Notes: generated by a model not told the origin, from the letters alone. Shown: positions 39,744 through 47,646, counted from the stretch's first letter. The stretch is 64,000 nt of DNA from Uliginosibacterium flavum (GCF_040566545.1 NZ_JBEWZI010000008.1:1-64000); one strand, 5' to 3'. Numbers and translations: made by a program.

Positions 39744-39759
39744 TTGATTTGACCTGCTC
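39744..39759 (+). promoter_or_regulatory. Putative left integrase arm site
   Basis: ttgatttgacctgctc matches the reverse complement of 47177-47192 at 15 of 16 positions. It lies just inside the left attachment repeat. cctgacctt (39759-39767) next to it recurs at 47155-47163 and inverted near 47140-47146. Paired inverted motifs inside both ends fit recombinase or excisionase binding sites. Confidence 0.55.
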
Positions 39760-39776
39760 CTGACCTTTCGGGAGCA
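39755..39776 (+). promoter_or_regulatory. Hairpin over the integrase ribosome site
   Basis: TGCTCC (39755-39760) pairs with GGAGCA (39771-39776), which includes the GGGAG Shine-Dalgarno sequence 6 nt before the integrase ATG. Folding would hide the ribosome site and restrain integrase translation (inference). Confidence 0.5.
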
Positions 39777-39780
39777 AAGA

Positions 39781-40854
39781 ATGGCATCAATTCGCAAACG
39801 CGGCGAGCGCTACCAAGCTCGCATTCAACGTAACGACTTCCCTGCGCTAGAAAAGACATTCACAAGAAAATGCGACGCCGAGGCTTGGGCAAAAATCACC
39901 GAGTCAGAAATGATCCGTGGCACCTTCATCAAGCATACAGAAGCTGACACCACGACTCTTCGCGTTGCCCTAGCACGTTACGAAAAGGAAGTGACGATAA
40001 CCAAACGCGGGGCTGCCATCGAAAAGCACCGGATCGCGAAGTGGAAGAAGCACCAACTAGGCTCTACAGCACTCTCAAAACTCAAACCTTCTGACTTCGC
40101 GAGCTACCGCGACGGCCGCTTACGCGAAGGCGCAGCGCCCGCAACAGCACGTCTTGAACTTGCTTTAATTTCACACTTATTCACCATCGCTCGGAAAGAG
40201 TGGGGCTTCACGACGCTGCAGAACCCAATCAAGTCGATCCGTATGCCTGTGGTCACGAACGCCAGAAATCGATTATTCCTTGATGGCGAGGAAGCGCTTC
40301 TGCTCGCAGCAATGGACACCGCCATACGCTGCGAAAACGGCCAGTTCTGCGAAGCCGCCCGAAACATCTGGCTGAAGCCAACGGTTGAACTTGCGCTAGA
40401 AACGGCCATGCGGCGCGGCGAATTACTTACTCTCCGCTGGGAGAATATCGATTTCCGAAGCCAAGTTGCGCATCTCCCCATAACCAAGAATGGTCAAAGC
40501 CGTGACGTGCCTCTCTCGACCAGAGCACTGGCGATTTTTCACTCCCTCCCGCGCTCGCTAAGTGGCCCTGTATTTCCGATCACCGCAAACTCGCTACACC
40601 TGTCCTTCAAACGGGCGATCGCTCGCGCCCAGAAAGCCTATTTAGAGGAGATCACAGAGAGCGGCTGCGCCGAAAATCCACGAATGCTAACTGATCTGCA
40701 TTTCCACGACCTACGCCACATCGCGGTCACTCGGCTCGCAGACAAACTGCCCAACATCGTTGAACTTGCCGCCGTCAGCGGTCACAACGATGTTCGGATG
40801 CTCAAGCGGTACTACCATCCCCGCGCAGAGGATCTCGCCAAAAAGCTGGGGTAA
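39781..40854 (+). CDS. Tyrosine recombinase / integrase
   Basis: A 357-aa phage-type integrase. The N-terminal arm-binding domain (RKRGERYQARIQRNDFP) is followed by a SAM-like core-binding domain. The catalytic domain has R211 in AMRRGELLTLRW, HDLRH (H309, R312), SGHND (H335) and RYYH with nucleophile Y344. All catalytic residues are present, so it should be active. It is placed directly inside the left att repeat, reading into the element. The ATG at 39781 has GGGAG upstream, within a small hairpin. Confidence 0.95.
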   Translation: MASIRKRGERYQARIQRNDFPALEKTFTRKCDAEAWAKITESEMIRGTFIKHTEADTTTLRVALARYEKEVTITKRGAAIEKHRIAKWKKHQLGSTALSKLKPSDFASYRDGRLREGAAPATARLELALISHLFTIARKEWGFTTLQNPIKSIRMPVVTNARNRLFLDGEEALLLAAMDTAIRCENGQFCEAARNIWLKPTVELALETAMRRGELLTLRWENIDFRSQVAHLPITKNGQSRDVPLSTRALAIFHSLPRSLSGPVFPITANSLHLSFKRAIARAQKAYLEEITESGCAENPRMLTDLHFHDLRHIAVTRLADKLPNIVELAAVSGHNDVRMLKRYYHPRAEDLAKKLG

Positions 40855-40881
40855 TAGCACGAGGAACGAACTCCCGTTGTA

Positions 40882-40894
40882 CTGTGCTGCACAG
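40882..40894. promoter_or_regulatory. Candidate operator palindrome
   Basis: CTGTGC-T-GCACAG is a perfect 13-bp palindrome in the 132-bp gap after the integrase, upstream of the HTH gene. It may be bound by one of the element's HTH proteins. It is too short between CTGT and ACAG to be a LexA box. Confidence 0.4.
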
Positions 40895-40986
40895 AGTCAG
40901 CCAGAAGCACCTTGCGTTATGCAAACTCGGAGATCTACACTTGGGCAGCTGTCTCTCCCCGATAAAAAAAACAACAAGGGTAATTC

Positions 40987-41196
40987 ATGCAAAACGCCAT
41001 CACGTCTGACATCGTCAGCCTGCCTGTTGCAGCACGCCTGCTGGGCAAGACACTTGAAGCACTTCGCGCTGCTGCGCGCCGTCGGACACTAACCGTCCCG
41101 ATCGTCGCAATATCCACTCGTCATCGCGGCATACGTAAAGCTGATTTAGAACGCGTCCTCGGGCGCGCGCTAAACGCAGCAGAACTCACGATCTGA
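40987..41196 (+). CDS. Small HTH DNA-binding protein
   Basis: A 69-aa basic protein. The segment SLPVAARLLGKTLEALRAAA followed by HRGIRKADLERVLG resembles a MerR/AlpA-like helix-turn-helix with a C-terminal anchor helix. It is probably a regulator or excision cofactor of the element. Its ribosome site (acaacaagggtaattc-ATG) is nearly the same as the one before the primase gene (acacaagggtactcacatc), suggesting matched expression. It lies 107 nt upstream of the primase start. Confidence 0.65.
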   Translation: MQNAITSDIVSLPVAARLLGKTLEALRAAARRRTLTVPIVAISTRHRGIRKADLERVLGRALNAAELTI

Positions 41197-41303
41197 CATC
41201 TACCGTGCAGTCAGGCATCGCCGTTTTTTTGACGAGGCCTCGGCACTGCTTCAAAAACCAGATCGTCCATACCCAACAAAAAAAACACAAGGGTACTCAC
41301 ATC

Positions 41304-44048
41304 ATGGCATCTTGCTTTCCAGTCACCATCATCAAAAGCAGCCGGGACATCGGCAAAATGTATTCGCTCAAAGAGGGCTCCCTCGAAAAAGAGGTTCGTG
41401 GCTCACTTAGCAATGGCACCGAACGATCTATCTCAGTAACTTTGGCAGATCTGTCACAGCGACTTCGCGAAGGCAACCCTTCGCGAGAAGCACTCGTCCT
41501 AGGGCAATTCGCTGACACAGACGGCGCAGCACAGCGCTTTACAACCAAATCTCGCGCAACCGATGGCGGCCTCACTCGTAGCCGTGAGTGCATCCATTGG
41601 TCCCCTTGCACTGGTTTGCTTGGATTGGATTTAGACGACAGCAACTTTAATTCCGCAAACGAAGTACGCCAAGCTATCGTCAAACTGTTTCCCGAGTTTG
41701 AGGCAGCCGGCATACTTGTAGTGTCCTCATCCTCATCATTCATCAGTGAGGGCAACACCTCGCTGACGTCAGGCCGCGGTTGGCATGTATTTATCATGCT
41801 AAAAAACCAGAGCGATATTTCACGCCTCGCCCTTATTATCAAAGGGCGCTGCTGGCTTGCCGATCAGGCCAAATATAAAGTTGGAAAGGTCGGCCAGGCG
41901 CTTGTAGCAGCACAAATCGACTTTTGCGTCTTTCAACCTGAACGCCTCTGGTATTCCTTCGGGGCAGAAATGGGTGTGGGGCTTGAACAGCATCGCGTCA
42001 TTGAATCGTTTCACCATGAAGCCTCCCCGCTTGACACATCCTGCATCGCAGACCTTACGCCCACCGAACACAAACAAATCGAGGCCATAAAGCGCAGAGA
42101 GCGTGACAAAATCACGTCTGAGTGTGGCGCTAAACGCGCCGAGTGGAGTGAGCGCACGGCTCGCCAGATGATGGATCGCGGGACATCGTATGAAATCGCC
42201 AAGGAGACCACTCGCGTAGCGGTGGTTCATCAAGTCTTGACGCCTGACTTTGTGCTAACAACACAGGACGGGCAACAAATCCTAGTTTCAAATCTGCTCG
42301 AAAACCCCAAGCAATGGCACGGCCGCTACTTCCACGATCCATTAGAGCCTGAATATCGTGACGGGAAAGGTGATATCGCGGTATTTCTTTGCGTTGATGG
42401 CCGCTGCCCCGTGATTTATAGCCATGCCCATGGCGGCACGAAATACCGTCTTCAACACCAACGCACCACGGTTGTCCTGCACGAAGGGGAATATGACAAA
42501 GCAGAACGAACCTGTGCAAAATCACTCGGACTAACCGGCGAATGGTTCTGGATGAATGAGTCACTCGTCAGCATTGATGGTGGAGGCAATGCCAAGCGAG
42601 CCTCGCTTGAGCAGCTTCGGCTTTTGCTTGAGAACCTTTGTGTCTTTAAGAAGCACCGCGCTGGCGGCAACGAACCCATCCGGATCAACGCGCCTGATCG
42701 ACTGGTGACTGACATACTGATAATGGCAGGCAGCTTCGCCCTACCTCCATTACGAAATCTTGTCACAGGCCCTTGCGTGTTGCCAGACGGCCGACCCATG
42801 CTAACGCCAGGCTATGACGAAGCCACGCAAACACTCGGCATTCAACTCTCAGATCAGGAATGGGGCATTGTTGATATGCAGCCTGACGACGCGGCTCTGT
42901 TTGACGCTCTCCGCGTCATTCTTGGACCCATCCGCCTATTTCCTTTCAGTACGCCCGAAGATCGCGCCGCATTCGTTGCCACACTAGCGACAAGTGCTTG
43001 GCGTAGCGCCTGCTCAACAGTCCCAATGGCCGCATTCGTCGCGCACACGGCAGGAAGCGGAAAAACAATGCTGGCTGAGCTTTGCGGAATTCTTGGTCAT
43101 AGCGCTCCTTCACTCGTTAGCGCAGGAACATTACTAGAGCCAGACCTCGACAAACTCTTATTTGCGAAATGTCTCAACGGTGGCGGTGTTGTAACTCTCG
43201 ACAACGTAAAGACTGGCAGCGAATTTGGTTCTGCAACAGTATCGGCTTACACCACGTCATCGACAATTTCGGGACGCATCCTCGGGCACTCGAAAACACA
43301 GACCGTTGCAAATCGCATGCAGATTATTTTGACCGGCAACAACATACGCGTCTCCTGTGACAACAGCCGCCGCTGTCTGCTAGTTAGGCTCTCCACCAAC
43401 GATGAAAACCCCGCTCTGCGTAAATTTCCTTTCATCCCAACCGCTCTTGTACACAAAAACAGGCAAGCAATTTTGGCCGCATTCTTGACCATTTATCGTG
43501 GATGGAAGAGTGCGAACTCTCCAATGCCAGAAGACGCACTCGGTTCGTTTCCCGAATGGGACGCCATCGTTCGAGCTCCATTAGCGTGGCTCGCTCAGTG
43601 GGTAGATCAGCAAGCTACAGCCGGTTCGCTTCCAATTGACATCCCCACACTCGCAGACCCTATCGCCACACTAATTGACAACATGGGAACCAGCCCTGAA
43701 ACCGAACGGCTGCGCGTACTGCACGACGCATGGTATGAGTCCTTTGGCAACAAACGCACCAAAGCGGGGGATCTCATCTCCCTATGGCAGAACGCCCGCT
43801 GCGATCAGCATGGCTACTTGCAACCAGCATCGACTGGAGAGCTTTCTGGACATACCGACGCTCTTTTTGACGTATTGGAACAAGTCGCGGCACTGAACGG
43901 TAAACCGAATTCGCGCGCACTTGGACGTTGGCTGGCTGGGCTGATTGGTGTCGTGGTGGCCGGGAGAAAGCTCGTTGATGCCGGCATGCGGGAGGGTTCG
44001 CGGGTATTTAGCCTTGAGCGCGCAGGTGCAACCCTGTCCGAGGGTTAA
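41304..44048 (+). CDS. Primase-helicase fusion replication protein
   Basis: A 914-aa protein from the ATG at 41304 (AAGGG 10 nt upstream); a frame open to 41205 is less likely. The N-terminal half resembles an archaeo-eukaryotic primase: GLDLDD with D109 and D111, and GRGWHVFIM with H161. The C-terminal half is a P-loop helicase: Walker A HTAGSGKT (K587), Walker B VVTLDN (D633) and a sensor-like MQIILTGNN. The region between them has Cys residues (KAERTCAK; FLCVDGRCP) but no clear zinc finger. It likely starts and unwinds element DNA for autonomous replication, as in P4-like satellites. The family is known; this exact architecture is not identified. Confidence 0.8.
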   Translation: MASCFPVTIIKSSRDIGKMYSLKEGSLEKEVRGSLSNGTERSISVTLADLSQRLREGNPSREALVLGQFADTDGAAQRFTTKSRATDGGLTRSRECIHWSPCTGLLGLDLDDSNFNSANEVRQAIVKLFPEFEAAGILVVSSSSSFISEGNTSLTSGRGWHVFIMLKNQSDISRLALIIKGRCWLADQAKYKVGKVGQALVAAQIDFCVFQPERLWYSFGAEMGVGLEQHRVIESFHHEASPLDTSCIADLTPTEHKQIEAIKRRERDKITSECGAKRAEWSERTARQMMDRGTSYEIAKETTRVAVVHQVLTPDFVLTTQDGQQILVSNLLENPKQWHGRYFHDPLEPEYRDGKGDIAVFLCVDGRCPVIYSHAHGGTKYRLQHQRTTVVLHEGEYDKAERTCAKSLGLTGEWFWMNESLVSIDGGGNAKRASLEQLRLLLENLCVFKKHRAGGNEPIRINAPDRLVTDILIMAGSFALPPLRNLVTGPCVLPDGRPMLTPGYDEATQTLGIQLSDQEWGIVDMQPDDAALFDALRVILGPIRLFPFSTPEDRAAFVATLATSAWRSACSTVPMAAFVAHTAGSGKTMLAELCGILGHSAPSLVSAGTLLEPDLDKLLFAKCLNGGGVVTLDNVKTGSEFGSATVSAYTTSSTISGRILGHSKTQTVANRMQIILTGNNIRVSCDNSRRCLLVRLSTNDENPALRKFPFIPTALVHKNRQAILAAFLTIYRGWKSANSPMPEDALGSFPEWDAIVRAPLAWLAQWVDQQATAGSLPIDIPTLADPIATLIDNMGTSPETERLRVLHDAWYESFGNKRTKAGDLISLWQNARCDQHGYLQPASTGELSGHTDALFDVLEQVAALNGKPNSRALGRWLAGLIGVVVAGRKLVDAGMREGSRVFSLERAGATLSEG

Positions 44049-44262
44049 GGGGTTTGGGGGGCTCGTTTTCAGTCCTATCTACCTACAATTATTTTTTCTG
44101 CTGTGTATCAATACCACCCCCTATAACCACTTTATCCCTTGCTCTCTTGCTCTCTTGCTCCGAAAGCCGCACCAAACACAACGTTTTCACAACAAAGACC
44201 TTGGGCATCACGCCGCAAAGACTCAAGGCTTCTAACAACAATGCGGCTATGGAGTATTACCA

Positions 44263-44691
44263 ATGAAAACTTGCTCTAAAAGCGGACTTTCTTGCAAAGG
44301 CCACACCCCAGGCGATCCTGTTTTTCCAACGTACATGGTCGAAATATCAACCTTCGCTGAAGGCGTGTGGATCAGGATCGCTCCCGGCACACCAAACCCG
44401 GTTTTTTTCGAAGATGCTGATGCGTTTTTTGACTACCCACTCGCGTCAAAAGGAAAGTTTCCGCTATACCAGCAAGGCGCGGCCTTTCAGCTTTCCCAAC
44501 TCGATGAGCCGGAGAGCCGGTTAGCTCTGGCAAAGAAAATTCTTGGAATTGCCAGCCCGCCCGTTTTTGGCGTTCTGCACGACACACCCGAACATTTCTG
44601 GAATTTTTGGGAGGAGATCATTCACGGAGACAGACGGCATTTCAGATATTACAAAATCACCGTCCCTCACTATCAAGCACCTGGCGGCTAA
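44263..44691 (+). CDS. Element protein of unknown function
   Basis: A 142-aa protein, not recognised. It is soluble and rich in aromatic residues (FFEDADAFFDYPLASKG; HFWNFWEEIIHGDRRHFRYY). N-terminal Cys residues (MKTCSKSGLSCKGH) could bind metal with the nearby His, but this is not a known motif. Start ATG has GGAG 8 nt upstream. It follows the primase gene after a 214-bp gap with no other gene. A perfect 10-bp hairpin follows its stop. Confidence 0.6.
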   Translation: MKTCSKSGLSCKGHTPGDPVFPTYMVEISTFAEGVWIRIAPGTPNPVFFEDADAFFDYPLASKGKFPLYQQGAAFQLSQLDEPESRLALAKKILGIASPPVFGVLHDTPEHFWNFWEEIIHGDRRHFRYYKITVPHYQAPGG

Positions 44692-44701
44692 TCGCTCCTT
44701 C

Positions 44702-44725
44702 GCAGCCTGCCTGAAGGCAGGCTGC
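44702..44725 (+). other. Hairpin between two element genes
   Basis: GCAGCCTGCC and GGCAGGCTGC form a perfect 10-bp stem with a TGAA loop, 10 bases after the preceding stop codon and about 25 bases before the next ATG. There is no T-run. It may act as an mRNA processing or stability element. Confidence 0.55.
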
Positions 44726-44749
44726 TACGCCAACCGACAAGGACCCAAG

Positions 44750-45232
44750 ATGAACAACAAAACCAACACACAGCTTGTGGCTCGCAACACACATCATCAC
44801 ACAGCAACAATCGCAAGGCGCTTCACTGCACAAGACAGTCTAAAGCTGGGTAGCTTGCTGCTCTGTCATTCGCTCACAGACGAAAAAGCAAAAGCAGAAC
44901 TTGATCCCGAGGCATTCAACATCAGCCTTTCTCAAGCGGCGCGAAAACTTGAAAGCGGGGATTTGTTGGACATCCAGGCGGACCTAACGGCCATGCGCAA
45001 AGCACTATTGGTAGCTGCGGCACACTGGCAAGAATTATCTGTACATGAAGGCACTCCGCGCGACACCCAGCACCGCCTATCTAGCCACGCGCTGAGTTTG
45101 CTACGCGAGGTTGTCCGAATTTCAGAAGTACAAATACGCATTACGCAACCCCGTACCCCCAATACCGCAATTCAGGTCAACGTTGCATCGCCCCAAGCGA
45201 CACCGCCCGCCGCAGGAACTCACGATGGCTAA
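44750..45232 (+). CDS. Element protein of unknown function, helical
   Basis: A 160-aa protein from the ATG at 44750, where an aaggacccaag stretch gives a ribosome site; a longer frame overlaps the previous gene. It has a helical middle (SLKLGSLLLCHSLTDEKAKA; DLLDIQADLTAMRKALLVAA) and a Pro/Ala-rich C-terminus. A His-rich N-terminal stretch (NTHHHTATI) is seen. No family is recognised. It overlaps the next gene by 8 nt, so the two are translated together. Confidence 0.6.
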   Translation: MNNKTNTQLVARNTHHHTATIARRFTAQDSLKLGSLLLCHSLTDEKAKAELDPEAFNISLSQAARKLESGDLLDIQADLTAMRKALLVAAAHWQELSVHEGTPRDTQHRLSSHALSLLREVVRISEVQIRITQPRTPNTAIQVNVASPQATPPAAGTHDG

Positions 45233-45485
45233 GGGGGTTTACGAACGGGACGACGCCTACCGGGTTCGCTCGCGCGAAACCGCACTCAGAACTAGGCCAT
45301 GGGAATACATCACTCGAAAAATGACGGAAGAACGTCGCCAACAACTCCGCGAACGGGCGCAGAAAATGATTAGCCGAAAACATGACTTTTACGGCACAAC
45401 AGGACAGGCATCCTACGCAATGCTTCGCGACAGCAAAAAACTGATGCAACGCATTGCGCATTTATTGAAAAACCTTAATGATTAA
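45225..45485 (+). CDS. Small basic element protein
   Basis: An 86-aa, strongly basic, helical protein (RSRETALRTRPWEYITRKM; EERRQQLRERAQKMISRK). No family is recognised. High charge suggests nucleic-acid binding or a small adaptor. The ATG at 45225 overlaps the preceding gene; a frame open to 45111 is rejected because it lies inside that gene. Confidence 0.55.
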   Translation: MAKGVYERDDAYRVRSRETALRTRPWEYITRKMTEERRQQLRERAQKMISRKHDFYGTTGQASYAMLRDSKKLMQRIAHLLKNLND

Positions 45486-45518
45486 GTTCATGACGAGAGC
45501 CCTCAAGACAGGCCAAGA

Positions 45519-46538
45519 GTGAGACCAGACAGCGAAGTAGAGTCGCTCCTTCAGCTCACAGAGGAAAGAACAGGCGTGAGTCTGGCCGCGTGGCTGGATG
45601 TACTGCACTACCGCTTATTTCGGTCAGATCTGAATCGCATCAGCTATAGCCCGGAGCTCGTTCAGGCGTACGTCACAGAAGACGATGTAGAGCATCTGAC
45701 AGCGCTGCGGGAGCAAGCCGAAGAGGACCTACAGGCTGGGGTAATGAGAGACCGAAGCCTATGCGAGAGGTGCGACGCGCTGCGCGAGTGGTTGTCTGCG
45801 GCAGACTGGGCTAGCAGCAGAGTCCACGACCTACAAGAGATGCCGGAACCGGGGAGAACGTTTTTCACCAGACTGGCTATGCGTAAAATAAGTGGTAGAA
45901 CAGGCCTACCGCGCAAGGCCCTACGGCGCATCGCCGAGGCATTCGTAAGGGCCACAGGAGACTGGACGTCAGAGAAGAGAGCAGAGGCTAGTTGGCTCGG
46001 TCGGCGCGGCTTCCCATCCAAACTCGACCAAACCGCCATCGACAACGCCGTCGATGCCTACCTTTACCCCGACCCCGCCACAGGCAAGACCATCACCCGC
46101 GAGGCTGCCGCACAGCGGCTGGGTATCAGCATCAGCTACTTTACCAGGCTGCGCGGGGAGCGCGCCCCGAGGAAGTACGCGTTAAACGGCACTCCGGGCC
46201 TACTGATACCAAACAACAGCGACACCAAAGCCCGAGCCAGCGCCGCCAACCGCGCCACCATCCGCGACACCCTCATTGACGATGTCTTCCTCGGCGGCAT
46301 GACCCAAGCCGCAGCCATCCGGAAGCACGGCGTGGCCGAGAACACAGGCATGAAGTGGATCCGAGCCGTCCGGCAAGAGATCAACAGCCCAAGCCCCGAG
46401 CCGCAAGTAGTGGAGCGCGACTCCGTCTGGATCGTCAGTGTTTGGGCCTGGCACACCGCCCGCCGGCTGGAACAGCGTGGCTCGGACAGCGAGGCGCAGA
46501 CCTTGCCTTACCCTACCGCCGCCGGACCGGAGCTCTAA
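45519..46538 (+). CDS. Double-HTH element protein, GTG start
   Basis: A 339-aa protein with two HTH-like segments near its middle and end: TREAAAQRLGISISYFTRLR and MTQAAAIRKHGVAENTGMKW. The N-terminal 150 residues are helical and unrecognised. It may be a DNA-binding regulator or a packaging/replication accessory of the element. The GTG overlaps the stop of a possible 10-codon leader ORF starting at 45490, hinting at coupled translation. The last 26 bases overlap the convergent excisionase-like gene. Confidence 0.65.
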   Translation: MRPDSEVESLLQLTEERTGVSLAAWLDVLHYRLFRSDLNRISYSPELVQAYVTEDDVEHLTALREQAEEDLQAGVMRDRSLCERCDALREWLSAADWASSRVHDLQEMPEPGRTFFTRLAMRKISGRTGLPRKALRRIAEAFVRATGDWTSEKRAEASWLGRRGFPSKLDQTAIDNAVDAYLYPDPATGKTITREAAAQRLGISISYFTRLRGERAPRKYALNGTPGLLIPNNSDTKARASAANRATIRDTLIDDVFLGGMTQAAAIRKHGVAENTGMKWIRAVRQEINSPSPEPQVVERDSVWIVSVWAWHTARRLEQRGSDSEAQTLPYPTAAGPEL

Positions 46539-46749
46539 GACAGCGGTCCTCGCTTTGAACACACTCGTGCTTCTCCACCCAGCTATCGATTGCTTTGACG
46601 TTCAGCCAAAGTGTTCGTGAGCCGGTGCGCTTGTAATGCACGCCCTCGATCCAATCGTTCTCGATACGCTGCCTGACAAAGTCTGAGGTGTTGCCTGTGA
46701 GCGTTGCCCACGCATCGGCGCGGATCCAGTTGATGTCGATGGATGTCAT
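46513..46749 (-). CDS. Excisionase-like DNA-binding protein
   Basis: A 78-aa protein from the ATG at 46749, with GGGAG 8 nt upstream. The pattern WIRADAWATLTGNTSDFVRQ, IEGVHYKRTGSRTLW and LNVKAIDSWVEKHE resembles the small winged-helix Xis proteins of tyrosine-recombinase phages. It would bend DNA at the att ends and favour excision. It is the only minus-strand protein gene of the element and lies at the end far from the integrase. Confidence 0.72.
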   Translation of the reverse strand: MTSIDINWIRADAWATLTGNTSDFVRQRIENDWIEGVHYKRTGSRTLWLNVKAIDSWVEKHECVQSEDRCLRAPVRRR

Positions 46750-47176
46750 GAAATGCACTCCCAGCTGCTAGAAATCTGAATTATCTTTGAGCGGGAAGAC
46801 TGGCAGCGGCGCGTCATTCGAATGCTTGACGTGGATCTGAATGACTTATGTCTCCTCAACCACACGCAAAGAATCCACCTACACTGGAGCTGTGCATCGC
46901 CCAAGCACTGACAAAAATAATCAAAAGAGGACATTTTTCAGAAAATGGCCAAAAAAAATCTGAGCACCCCCAGGGAAGTGAGACCTCCTGTCCAGCCAGC
47001 TAATGAGTACCCGGTTTGCTAGACTGCTTCATGCGGCAAACAGCGCGATGCTCAAACAAAAGCTTCGTCGCCAGAGTCAGTCGCTTGTTGAGATAGGGGT
47101 GTGGCAATTTTTGTGCGGTAAGCGCAGATTGCTACGCGCAGGTCAGAACAAAAACCTGACCTTGTATTGACCTTTT

Positions 47177-47192
47177 GAGCAGATCAAATCAA
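47177..47192 (-). promoter_or_regulatory. Putative right integrase arm site
   Basis: gagcagatcaaatcaa is the reverse complement of the left-end motif at 39744-39759 with one mismatch. It lies 48 bp inside the right attachment repeat. The inverted placement at both ends fits element-encoded arm sites. Confidence 0.55.
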
Positions 47193-47199
47193 ACCCCAA

Positions 47200-47232
47200 A
47201 AAGCAAAAAGGCCAATCCGTTAAGATTGGCCT
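47200..47232 (-). terminator. Terminator of right tRNA-His copy
   Basis: AGGCCAATC and GATTGGCCT form a 9-bp stem with a 6-nt loop, followed on the minus strand by TTTTTGCTTTTT. It differs from the terminator of the left copy. As it lies inside the element, the element supplies the terminator for the native tRNA cluster. Confidence 0.85.
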
Positions 47233-47240
47233 AAGTGCTT

Positions 47241-47329
47241 GTATTCTTGGGGCGACATACCGGGTTCGAACCGGTGACCACTGGAATCACAATCCAGTGC
47301 TCTACCAACTGAGCTAATGCCGCCACTGG
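47241..47329. repeat. Right attachment repeat
   Basis: An 89-bp sequence identical to 39638-39726, containing the complete tRNA-His gene of the native cluster. Confidence 0.92.
47248..47324 (-). tRNA. tRNA-His (GTG), cluster copy
   Basis: Identical in sequence to 39645-39721, with encoded G-1 and CCA and anticodon GTG. It is the last gene of a minus-strand tRNA-Pro, tRNA-Arg, tRNA-His cluster, so it should be transcribed from the cluster promoter. Confidence 0.97.
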
Positions 47330-47351
47330 TAAAACTTTTACTGCACCTTAC

Positions 47352-47428
47352 TGGCCTGCCCGAAGGGAATCGAACCCCTAACCTACGGCTTAGAAGGCCG
47401 TTGCTCTATCCGGTTGAGCTACGGGCAG
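47352..47428 (-). tRNA. tRNA-Arg (TCT)
   Basis: A 77-nt cloverleaf: acceptor CTGCCCG pairs fully with CGGGCAG, discriminator G and encoded CCA. Anticodon loop CTTCTAA reads TCT, and the T-arm is GGGG-TTCGATT-CCCT. It lies 27 bp upstream of tRNA-His. Confidence 0.97.
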
Positions 47429-47487
47429 TTCCTCGTCGAACAGTTTCCTCGGGTATTGACCATCCAAGCCTGCGGCTTGGGGGGCCT

Positions 47488-47564
<77 letters not shown>

Positions 47565-47646
47565 AGGGACGAAATTGTATGCGAAGCGCCCCTAGCAAGT
47601 AAAGACCGGCACGAAAGTATTTCTCGCGCCGGCAGCATTGCGCCGC

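Larger units (their letters stand above)
46750..47240. other. Right end of element, no gene, arm-like sites
   Basis: This 491-bp stretch has no supported gene. It contains the xis leader, an AT-rich tract near 46905-46960, an inverted aggtcag/ctgacct pair (47140-47146, 47156-47162), the inverted arm-like motif at 47177-47192 and the tRNA terminator. It probably holds recombinase sites and may hold an origin. Confidence 0.5.
39638..47329. mobile_element. tRNA-His integrated element, about 7.6 kb
   Basis: The element lies between two identical 89-bp direct repeats (39638-39726 and 47241-47329), each holding an entire tRNA-His gene. A tyrosine recombinase starts 54 bp inside the left repeat and an excisionase-like gene sits near the right end. 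Between them are a primase-helicase, small ORFs and two HTH proteins. GC is lower than in the flanking core genes. No capsid, terminase, relaxase or known defence gene is seen, so it resembles a minimal satellite or replicating integrative element. The right-hand tRNA copy is in the native tRNA cluster, with the element inserted at its 3' side. Confidence 0.88.

Noticed and set aside
40882..40894. LexA box upstream of the element HTH gene
   Set aside because: CTGT and ACAG are only 5 bp apart rather than 8; kept only as a general operator candidate.
41205..41303. Longer N-terminus for the primase-helicase
   Set aside because: The stretch lacks a ribosome site, while the ATG at 41304 has AAGGG at a good distance, as the preceding small gene does.
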